A stretch of 6,439 nucleotides of DNA from assembly GCA_001817635.1 (NCBI GenBank), contig MHIS01000005.1:1-6439 (forward strand), given 5' to 3'. This stretch comes from Candidatus Colwellbacteria bacterium GWA2_46_10 (lineage in GTDB: Bacteria > Patescibacteriota > Minisyncoccia > UBA6257 > Colwellbacteraceae). The position numbers and the translations under genes were made by a program. The notes beneath the pieces were generated by a model. It saw only the letters and a list, made by a program, of their open reading frames with translations. It had not been told where the DNA came from and searched no databases. Of this stretch, positions 1 through 5,866 are shown piece after piece. Each line of letters opens with the position of its first letter. The stretch's first letter is position 1.

Positions 1-1204
1 CACTATTTTCTAGGTGTGCGTTGCTCACCTCCGCGAAGATCAGAGTACTGCCTTTTAACAGGAAAATGTGAACTGCATCTTTAAACCAAGCCGTGTCGGT
101 GGTTACCCCAGAAGAGTCGATATCCACGCTTATTTTACTTTCAAGGTTGTATATGGAAAGCGATCCGTTTTGTTTTAGTATGGCGATATCCTCTTCCTTC
201 GGAGAGAGGGAAAAACTCTTCACGGAGCTACCTATAGTCTCTGGATCACTCTTTAAGTTCAAGGATACAAACTCTCCACTCTCGTTCAACGCAAGCCAGG
301 TAGAAGAGACATCTTTGAGGTCTCTCAATGGACCGTTATCCGCGCCCAATTCCAGAGCAACAGTCTCTGATCTAAGGGGAAGGTTAAAGAGTTTGACCTG
401 TCCCTCCTTCACCCAAGCAATGTTATTTTGTCCTTCAATGAAAAAGTCATTTACTCCCATGGCTATTTGCTCCAAAGTTAACTTATCTACGTCCAAAAGG
501 TATAACGCCTGATTGGTGGCTACCACAAAACGGTGGTCGTTATATGGGTAGGGAAGAACTTTTTTTATATCCACCGCGCCCGGCAGGTCCAACTTTTGAA
601 TTTTAAGGTTATTAAAAACTAGGGTGAGGTTTAGATTCTCATTTGGTTTGAAGGCATTAGCTAGATAGTAGTTATCGGTAGCGGTGCTTTTGGTTAAAAG
701 GGTTCCACTGTCGCTAAGGGCTATTATCTTATGTCCGGAAACTAACGTACCGTCTAAACTCACGCCTCCGCCACCCTCTACTGCCAAATGTTTTCCCGCG
801 GACACTATCCTGTCGGCGAGAGAATCTCCCAGTTGCAAGGGTTCGGTCTCGGGAACCAAAATTACAGAGTCAAAAACGCGTACTGAGCCAGATTCTACCT
901 CTATGCTCTTCTCCCACGAGGAATAGCCGTCGAGTGCGATGCTTAACGTATACTCTCCGGGAAGAAGGTTGTCTATCAAAGTACCCTCCTGGAGGATGCC
1001 GGATTCATTTTTGACCTTTTCCCCATCCAACTCTATTTGGGCTTTGGAAGGGGTGGAGCTTACGTATATCGCTCCGGTCGCCTCTACCTGGAAATTCTTC
1101 CAATCCAATCTGTACCCCCTGGAGTTAAATACCAAAAAGGTACCCAGAAGGATAAAAAGGAGGACCAGGGAGTAAAAAAGAAACCGTCTGGTTTTAATAG
1201 ACAT
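1..1204 (-). CDS. PEGA-domain membrane protein with beta-propeller-like repeats (3' partial)
   Basis: The minus strand is open from an ATG at 1204-1202 to the left edge, giving 401 residues with no stop, so the C-terminus is missing. Residues 1-7 are basic (MSIKTRR). Residues 8-26 form one hydrophobic segment, which reads as a signal anchor with the rest outside the membrane. Residues about 44-118 match a PEGA domain: a strand (GAIYVSSTPSKAQIELDG) followed by the signature LPGEYTLSIALDGYSSW and a closing strand. From about residue 222 there are at least five degenerate units 36-41 residues apart, each a strand-turn-strand such as AWVKEGQVKLFNL, AILKQNGSLSIYNL or FLLKGSTLIFAEV, which suggests a beta-propeller. 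PEGA domains are generally linked to surface or envelope proteins; the actual role and ligand are unknown. It is transcribed divergently from murA across 20 bp. An in-frame TTG lies directly before the ATG, and no Shine-Dalgarno is visible. Gene and PEGA domain are well supported; the propeller is inferred. Confidence 0.83.
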   Translation of the reverse strand, partial: MSIKTRRFLFYSLVLLFILLGTFLVFNSRGYRLDWKNFQVEATGAIYVSSTPSKAQIELDGEKVKNESGILQEGTLIDNLLPGEYTLSIALDGYSSWEKSIEVESGSVRVFDSVILVPETEPLQLGDSLADRIVSAGKHLAVEGGGGVSLDGTLVSGHKIIALSDSGTLLTKSTATDNYYLANAFKPNENLNLTLVFNNLKIQKLDLPGAVDIKKVLPYPYNDHRFVVATNQALYLLDVDKLTLEQIAMGVNDFFIEGQNNIAWVKEGQVKLFNLPLRSETVALELGADNGPLRDLKDVSSTWLALNESGEFVSLNLKSDPETIGSSVKSFSLSPKEEDIAILKQNGSLSIYNLESKISVDIDSSGVTTDTAWFKDAVHIFLLKGSTLIFAEVSNAHLENS

Positions 1205-1211
1205 CAATCCA

Positions 1212-1217
1212 TATAAT
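1212..1217 (+). promoter_or_regulatory. Putative -10 box for the murA-led operon
   Basis: A perfect TATAAT lies at 1212-1217, with 7 nt between it and the GTG start of murA at 1225. A start site at the usual distance would fall at about 1224-1225, giving a leaderless or nearly leaderless mRNA. The hexamer overlaps the -10 box of the opposite strand (1213-1218) by five bases. No good -35 is present: the best-placed hexamers near 1188-1194 match TTGACA at only about two positions, and there is no TG extension, so it may be weak or activator-dependent. Confidence 0.5.
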
Positions 1218-1241
1218 AGAGAAGGTGAAATTTGTTGTAAA
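1213..1241 (-). promoter_or_regulatory. Putative sigma70-type promoter for the PEGA-domain gene
   Basis: Read on the minus strand, TTTACA (1241-1236) and TATTAT (1218-1213) are separated by exactly 17 bp, each matching 5 of 6 consensus bases. A start 6-8 nt past the -10 box would fall at about 1207-1205, leaving a 5' leader of only 1-3 nt before the ATG at 1204. The -35 box lies inside the first codons of murA. Pattern match only; no transcript evidence. Confidence 0.6.
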
Positions 1242-2496
1242 CGGAGGCAAAAGTCTAAAGGGGGAGATTAGAGTAAGTGGTTCAAAGAACGCCACTACCC
1301 CTATTTTGGCTGCCACCCTCCTTACCTCCAGACCGTGCGTCATCTCTAACATACCCCTAATCAACGATGTGCTGACCATTATTGAGCTTTTGGAGCACAT
1401 CGGATCCAAGGTTGAGTGGCTGGACAAGCGTACTGTAAGAATTACTAACGACCATATAGATGCCTCTCATCTGTCAAGGGATATGGTGCGCAGATTACGC
1501 TCGGCCATCTTATTTATCGGTCCGCTCCTTGCCCGTTTTGGGAAGGTTAAGATCAACACCCCTGGTGGTTGCCATATAGGGGTGCGTCCTATGGATGCCC
1601 ATTTTAATGCTTTCAAGGATTTGGGGTTCAAGGTGACCTACAATGAGGCAACCGACCTCTACTCCATAGTCAGGAGCAGTAAACAGAAGCTTACAGACAT
1701 TACCTTAGGTGAATTTAGTGTTACCGCCACGGAGAATTTGTTAATGTACGGGGCTTTGCATACTCCTTTGACCATCAAGGTGGCGGCCGCTGAACCCCAC
1801 GTCCAGGATTTAGGTAAATTTTTGCAAGAATTAGGCGCAGATATTGAGGGGTTGGGAACTCATGAGATCAAGATTAAAGGTAAGGTTAGTTCCAATGGCA
1901 AGGAAGTGCGCCATCACGTAGTGAGCGACTACATCGAGGCCGGTACATTCTTGGTTCTGGGAGCGGTTACAAAAAGCGATATAACCGTGGTGGATGTACC
2001 GGTCAAAGATTTAGTGTTACCCATCCAAAAACTTAAAGAATTTGGACTGAAGATGGAGATCAAGGGTAACCGGGTGAAGGTTCTGGGATCCAAATCAAAA
2101 CTCCAGGCTGTGGGAAAGATCAAAACTGGTCCATACCCTGATTTTCCAACAGATCTTCAGGCTCCTTTCGGGGTATTAGCCACTCAAGCTGCCGGAGCAA
2201 CTATGATTTTTGAGTCCATGTATGAAGGGCGCTTAAAATACCTCTACGAACTTGATAAGATGGGTGCATCGATCGACATTCTGGATCCTCATCGAGCGCG
2301 CATTAAGGGCCCTAAGCACTTAGTTGGCAAAAACGTAGAGAGTATTGATCTAAGGGCCGGAGTTACCCTACTCCTCGCTGCCTTAACTGCCAAAGGGGAA
2401 AGCACCCTACACCAGGTGGAACAGATAGATAGGGGATACGAGGCTATCGAAGAAAGGATTCAGAAGATAGGGGCCGACATTAAAAGACTGCAATAA
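1225..2496 (+). CDS. murA: UDP-N-acetylglucosamine 1-carboxyvinyltransferase (MurA)
   Basis: MurA transfers enolpyruvate from phosphoenolpyruvate to UDP-GlcNAc in the cytoplasm, the first committed step of peptidoglycan synthesis and the target of fosfomycin. The 423-residue product is full length for the family. Visible landmarks are SGSKNATTPILAA with K21-N22 (UDP-GlcNAc/PEP binding), R92 before the GPLLARFG segment, the catalytic loop PGGCHIGVRPMD with C116 and R121, FPTDLQAP with the catalytic-base position D310, DLRAG with R377, and IDRGYEAIEER with R403. The Cys at 116 predicts fosfomycin sensitivity at the enzyme level, unlike Asp-bearing variants. The GTG start fits because the family begins right at KFVVNGGKSLKGE; upstream is the short intergenic promoter region. 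GAGAAG abuts the GTG with no spacing, so it is not a usable Shine-Dalgarno. It heads the plus-strand cluster and ends directly against mreB. Confidence 0.97.
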   Translation: MKFVVNGGKSLKGEIRVSGSKNATTPILAATLLTSRPCVISNIPLINDVLTIIELLEHIGSKVEWLDKRTVRITNDHIDASHLSRDMVRRLRSAILFIGPLLARFGKVKINTPGGCHIGVRPMDAHFNAFKDLGFKVTYNEATDLYSIVRSSKQKLTDITLGEFSVTATENLLMYGALHTPLTIKVAAAEPHVQDLGKFLQELGADIEGLGTHEIKIKGKVSSNGKEVRHHVVSDYIEAGTFLVLGAVTKSDITVVDVPVKDLVLPIQKLKEFGLKMEIKGNRVKVLGSKSKLQAVGKIKTGPYPDFPTDLQAPFGVLATQAAGATMIFESMYEGRLKYLYELDKMGASIDILDPHRARIKGPKHLVGKNVESIDLRAGVTLLLAALTAKGESTLHQVEQIDRGYEAIEERIQKIGADIKRLQ

Positions 2497-3504
2497 ATGT
2501 TTACTAACAAAATAGGTATAGATTTAGGCACCACCAATACGGTGGTTTTCGTGCCCGGTAAGGGATTTGTGATAAACGAGCCGACTATTGTGGCGTTGAG
2601 CACTCCGGATAACACGGTGTTGGCTGTGGGCAGAGAAGCCAAGGAGATGATCGGGAAAACACCCGGTGACATCAAAGCCTACCGTCCTCTTAAAGACGGC
2701 GTAGTGGCCGACTATTACATCACGAGGGCAATGCTCAAATACTTTATTAATAAGGCAGTAGGACAAATGAACCTTGTCAAACCCGAGGTCATTATATCCG
2801 TACCGGCTGGCATTACCGCTACCGAACGCAGGGCGGTGGAAAACGCCGCCGTTGAAGCAGGAGCCAAAAGAGCCTATCTGGTTCGAGAGCCTTTACTCGC
2901 AGCTTTGGGAGCCGGCATCGCCATCAACTCTTCTTCCGGGAACATGATCGTGAATATCGGCGGCGGCACATCCGAAGTTGCCGTGATGTCTCTGGGGGGC
3001 ATCGTGGCCTTTGCGAGCTTAAGGATCGCTGGCAACAAGTTTGATCAATCCATCATCGAGTACGTCAAAAAGAATTATTCAGTTTCTATCGGTGAACAAA
3101 CAGCTGAAGCCGCAAAGATAGCCATTGGTTCAGCCGTTCCCCTTAAAGGCAAGTTGGAATTTAGATTGAGGGGGAGGGATCTGGTTTCCGGCTTACCCAA
3201 GGATTTGACCATTAACTCTAATGAGATAGCGGAGGCGATCAACCCATTCCTCATGGACATCGCCGGCTCTATCCAATCGGTTTTCAACGAAACTCCTCCG
3301 GAGCTGGTCGCGGACGTGATGGAAAAAGGCATTATTCTCTCTGGAGGTAGCGCTGGATTGAAAAATATTGATGAGTTTTTCAAGCGGCTTTTGGGAGTAC
3401 CGGCGTACGCTGCCGAAGATGCGATCTTTTGTGTGGCCAAGGGCACGGGCATAGTGTTGGACCATGTGGATGTATACAAACGTACTCTTCTAAGCAAGAA
3501 ATAA
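2497..3504 (+). CDS. mreB: Rod-shape-determining actin homologue MreB
   Basis: MreB polymerises with ATP into membrane-bound filaments that position the lateral wall-synthesis machinery. The 335 residues cover the complete fold: phosphate-1 DLGTTNT (9-15, D9), PEVIISVPAGITATERRA (96-113), the EPLLAALGAG segment with the catalytic-glutamate position E131, phosphate-2 NIGGGTSEVAV (153-163), IGEQTAEAAK (198-207), the LSGGSAGLKNID adenosine segment (281-292) and a C-terminal AEDAIFCVAKGTG. Two conserved acidic positions are altered: phosphate-2 has N153 where MreB normally has Asp (DIGGGT), and the usual GGDKFD is AGNKFD (N180). The N-terminus is short, without the extended amphipathic helix of the E. 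coli protein. The ATG follows the murA stop with no gap and in the same frame; no Shine-Dalgarno is visible, so coupling with murA is likely. mreC and mreD do not follow. MreB rather than DnaK or FtsA, by length and motif order. Confidence 0.94.
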   Translation: MFTNKIGIDLGTTNTVVFVPGKGFVINEPTIVALSTPDNTVLAVGREAKEMIGKTPGDIKAYRPLKDGVVADYYITRAMLKYFINKAVGQMNLVKPEVIISVPAGITATERRAVENAAVEAGAKRAYLVREPLLAALGAGIAINSSSGNMIVNIGGGTSEVAVMSLGGIVAFASLRIAGNKFDQSIIEYVKKNYSVSIGEQTAEAAKIAIGSAVPLKGKLEFRLRGRDLVSGLPKDLTINSNEIAEAINPFLMDIAGSIQSVFNETPPELVADVMEKGIILSGGSAGLKNIDEFFKRLLGVPAYAAEDAIFCVAKGTGIVLDHVDVYKRTLLSKK

Positions 3505-3507
3505 TTT

Positions 3508-4347
3508 ATGCTCGTAGGCCATAAAGAAAAGATCAAGATCTTCGGAGAACTTTTTAGGAGCGACGTACTCTCTCACGGTTATATCTTTTTCGGCGAAGAG
3601 CAGGTTGGCAAGAAAAGTTTTGCATTAGCATTCGCCAATTTTCTAGAGAAAGGTAAGTTTGAGAATCCCGATGGGATCTTGTCTGAAACTAAATTAATAA
3701 CACCGGAAGAGGGGAGTATCGGCATAGACACCGCTAAAGAGGCTAAGCGATTCTTGTCTCAAAAACCGATACTGTCGAAACGGAGAGTTTTGATAATAGA
3801 CGATGCTCATAAGTTAACCTCCCAAGCTCAAAATGCCATTTTAAAGATATCGGAGGAACCTCCTCAAAGCAGTTTGATCATCGTGGTCTCTCCGACTCTC
3901 GACTCACTGTTACCCACTCTCACTTCCAGATTGCAAAGAATATACTTCCCAAGAGTCAAAACCGAAGAGATTGAAAAACTTCTCCGTGCCAGGGGCGTGG
4001 AATCAGCGGAGGCGAGTAGAGTTGCCAAAGCTGCACTCGGCAGGCCGGGAAGGGCTATTGATACCATAGAGAACGATGAATTTAGGCGATTTAATAGGTT
4101 AGTTAAAGACTTTATCAAAAGCCCATCCAGCCGGAAGGATGTTTTGCAGTCGTTAATCAAAGAGAACGACGATCTCAAAAATAGGGATTTGATTGATATC
4201 TTCGTCAGCCATATTATGGCAGAATTAGCTCTTGACCCACTCAAAAACAATAGAACCTTGAGTGCGTTGTGTGACCGTTTTACCAAAATGAGTGATTTTA
4301 CAACCAACAGGAGACTTCAGTTAGAAACAGCATTATGGAACTTATAG
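3508..4347 (+). CDS. holB: DNA polymerase III delta'-like clamp-loader subunit
   Basis: The delta' subunit is the rigid AAA+ stator of the clamp loader that opens the sliding clamp during replication. This 279-residue protein starts with LVGHKEKIKIF, as the family does, then a P-loop-like FFGEEQVGKKSFALAFA (27-43; G29, G34, K35), a Walker B-like VLIIDDAHKLTSQAQNAIL (94-112) followed by KISEEPP, and a sensor-1 region with PTLTSRLQRIYF (136-147). These segments are diagnostic of delta'/DnaX relatives; the Walker A followed by Lys rather than Thr suits delta' better than DnaX. It is short (E. coli delta' is 334 aa). The region after the P-loop has no zinc-binding cysteines; the only Cys is C255. 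The SRC motif typical of clamp-loader subunits reads S140-R141-L142. The C-terminal third is a divergent helical collar domain. It starts 3 nt after mreB and overlaps frr by 13 nt. A DnaX-like paralogue is the main alternative. Confidence 0.85.
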   Translation: MLVGHKEKIKIFGELFRSDVLSHGYIFFGEEQVGKKSFALAFANFLEKGKFENPDGILSETKLITPEEGSIGIDTAKEAKRFLSQKPILSKRRVLIIDDAHKLTSQAQNAILKISEEPPQSSLIIVVSPTLDSLLPTLTSRLQRIYFPRVKTEEIEKLLRARGVESAEASRVAKAALGRPGRAIDTIENDEFRRFNRLVKDFIKSPSSRKDVLQSLIKENDDLKNRDLIDIFVSHIMAELALDPLKNNRTLSALCDRFTKMSDFTTNRRLQLETALWNL

Positions 4348-4868
4348 AACAAATAAAAGAAAAATTTAACGCTCTTGCGGGAATTTTCAAAGAGGAGCTT
4401 TTGGGAATACGCACCAATCGCCCCACGCCTAAACTCATCGAGAACATAGAGGTGGACTATCTCGGACAGATGACGCCGATCAAGCACATAGGGTCTATCG
4501 GCGTAGAACTGCCTCGAGACCTGGTGGTTAGTGTTTGGGATCAAGGTGCGGCGAGTAACGTTTCCAAAGCCATTAATGAAGCCAAGCTTGGGGTTAACGT
4601 ATCCGAGCAAGGTAAGATCATAAGGGTCCAGTTGCCCGAACTGACGGAAGAGAGAAAACAAGAGCTCATCAAGGTGATCAAAGTCATGGCTGAGAATGTA
4701 AGAATTAAAATGCGCAACGAAAGAGACGAAGCCCAAAAGACAATCAAAGAGGATAAGGATGAGGACGTAGTATTCAAAGGCAAGGAGCGTCTTCAGGGGT
4801 TGGTAGATACTTTCAATAAAGAGATTGAAGACCTCACCGCCAGAAAAACGAAAGAGATCCTAGAGTAA
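4335..4868 (+). CDS. frr: Ribosome recycling factor
   Basis: RRF works with EF-G to split post-termination ribosomes so that they can begin a new round of translation. The 177-residue product is near the usual 185 and has the whole two-domain layout: an N-terminal helix, IRTNRPTPKLIENIEVDYLG (25-44; the family usually reads RTGRAxP), the beta-rich domain II through about residue 103, then the two long helices beginning PELTEERKQEL. The conserved basic patch VRIKMRNERDEAQ (122-134) includes R127, and the KEDKDEDV turn follows. The start codon lies inside the last codons of the delta' gene, in another frame, overlapping by 13 nt. The nearest purine-rich Shine-Dalgarno-like stretch (AGGAGA, 4309-4314) ends 20 nt before the ATG, too far for normal use, so translation is probably coupled to the upstream gene. 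The partner factor EF-G is not in the window. Confidence 0.97.
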   Translation: MELIEQIKEKFNALAGIFKEELLGIRTNRPTPKLIENIEVDYLGQMTPIKHIGSIGVELPRDLVVSVWDQGAASNVSKAINEAKLGVNVSEQGKIIRVQLPELTEERKQELIKVIKVMAENVRIKMRNERDEAQKTIKEDKDEDVVFKGKERLQGLVDTFNKEIEDLTARKTKEILE

Positions 4869-5866
4869 TGTTAACTTTAGCTACCTTAGCCCTTTTGGTG
4901 ACACTAATTCTTGGCCACGAATGGGGCCATTTTATCGCCGCCAAACTTCTCAACATTAAAGTAGATGAATTCGGTGTGGGATTTCCTCCAAAACTTTTCT
5001 CAAAAAGGTGGAGGGGGACGGAGTATAGTTTCAACCTGCTTCCTTTTGGGGGATTCGTTAGGATCCACGGAGAAGACGGGGTTATAAAAGGGAAGGTGGA
5101 TTTGAAGAGAAGCTTCAGCGTTCAACCATTTTGGAAGAAAGCCATAGTTATCTCTGCGGGTGTCCTAATGAATTTCATCATCGGCTGGTTTGCCTTTACC
5201 GCTGTGCTCATGATGGGAGTGCCTGAAGGAGTGCAGATCCAAAGTATTGCTCCTGCGAGTCCTGCGGCGGAAGCTGGATTTATAGCCGGGGAAGTGATCG
5301 CCGGCTTTACCTCCGCGGAAGAGTTCTCAACGTACGTAAATGATCACAAAGGAGAGCCTATCACCCTCAACGGTAAAACTATCACACCTCGGATGGAGGT
5401 TCCAGACAACGAAGGACCATTAGGCATCTCATTTGTCTTCAACGAGAAGGTATCTTCGCAAATTATTCCGAGTATCAAAGCTGGGTTTAAATTGACGCTG
5501 GATACCCTCTGGGCTATATTCGCCGCCTTGGGAGGTTTTCTTTGGGGAATATTCACGGGCAACTTCGACGTTTTAGAAGAGGTGAGTGGTCCGGTTGGAG
5601 TATTTGTGGTCGTCAAAGAAGCGACTCAATTAGGCTTGGTGTATCTAATCCAACTGCTGGGCCTTATCTCCTTGAACCTAGCTGTGCTCAACATCATTCC
5701 TTTTCCAGCTCTCGATGGAGGCAGGTTTCTTTTCACGGCACTACGGGAGCTTTTTGGAGAAAATGTATTTCACAAAAAGCTGGAGTTGGTGGTCAACATC
5801 GCCGGGTTCGTCTTTCTCATAGCGCTTATGATTCTGGTCACAATTAAGGATATAATTAGCCTGTAA
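4868..5866 (+). CDS. rseP: RseP-type site-2 zinc metalloprotease (M50 family, PDZ)
   Basis: Intramembrane zinc protease that cuts membrane-embedded substrates such as anti-sigma factors or leftover signal peptides; the substrate here is unknown. The 332 residues show a first membrane segment (about 2-16) leading into HEWGH (17-21; H17, E18, H21), the zinc-binding HExxH motif, with Trp where many relatives have Phe or Leu. Next come the GVGFPPKLF and LPFGGFVRI segments, a second membrane segment (about 92-117), one PDZ domain (about 120-192, with SPAAEAGFIAGEVIAGF), the SGPVGV loop (240-245), and the second active-site motif NIIPFPALDGGR (275-286), where D283 is the third zinc ligand. A final membrane helix covers about 306-327. 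E. coli RseP has about 450 residues and two PDZ domains; the shorter single-PDZ form is common elsewhere. It overlaps the frr stop and the proS start by one base each (TAATG at both ends), implying tight translational coupling. Confidence 0.93.
   Translation: MLTLATLALLVTLILGHEWGHFIAAKLLNIKVDEFGVGFPPKLFSKRWRGTEYSFNLLPFGGFVRIHGEDGVIKGKVDLKRSFSVQPFWKKAIVISAGVLMNFIIGWFAFTAVLMMGVPEGVQIQSIAPASPAAEAGFIAGEVIAGFTSAEEFSTYVNDHKGEPITLNGKTITPRMEVPDNEGPLGISFVFNEKVSSQIIPSIKAGFKLTLDTLWAIFAALGGFLWGIFTGNFDVLEEVSGPVGVFVVVKEATQLGLVYLIQLLGLISLNLAVLNIIPFPALDGGRFLFTALRELFGENVFHKKLELVVNIAGFVFLIALMILVTIKDIISL
5851..5856 (+). promoter_or_regulatory. Possible internal -10 box ahead of proS
   Basis: A perfect TATAAT sits in the last codons of rseP, with 9 nt between it and the proS ATG, nearly the same geometry as at murA. 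It is preceded by TAAGGA (5845-5850), which resembles a Shine-Dalgarno but ends 15 nt before the ATG. No convincing -35 element lies 16-18 bp upstream. The hexamer also simply encodes Asp-Ile-Ile, so chance is a real explanation. Confidence 0.2.

Noticed and set aside
93..1175. Plus-strand open frames (93-512, 684-926, 939-1175) opposite the PEGA gene
   Set aside because: They are antisense to a continuous 401-codon minus-strand frame with a recognisable domain, and their translations resemble no protein family.
1205..1224. Bidirectional terminator or operator palindrome in the intergenic gap
   Set aside because: The short AT-rich near-symmetry is fully explained by the overlapping -10 boxes; there is no GC-rich stem or T-tract.
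3075..3536. Minus-strand open frames of 153, 147 and 139 codons under mreB, holB and frr
   Set aside because: Each lies opposite a well-identified plus-strand gene and has no family features; they are shadows of coding sequence on the other strand.
4309..4314. AGGAGA as Shine-Dalgarno for frr
   Set aside because: It ends 20 nt before the ATG, beyond functional spacing, and no alternative ATG, GTG or TTG in the frr frame lies at a suitable distance; the family N-terminus also fits the ATG at 4335.
5542..5847. 101-codon plus-strand frame inside rseP
   Set aside because: It is an out-of-frame shadow covering the region that encodes the second RseP active-site motif; its translation is low-complexity and has no independent start signal.
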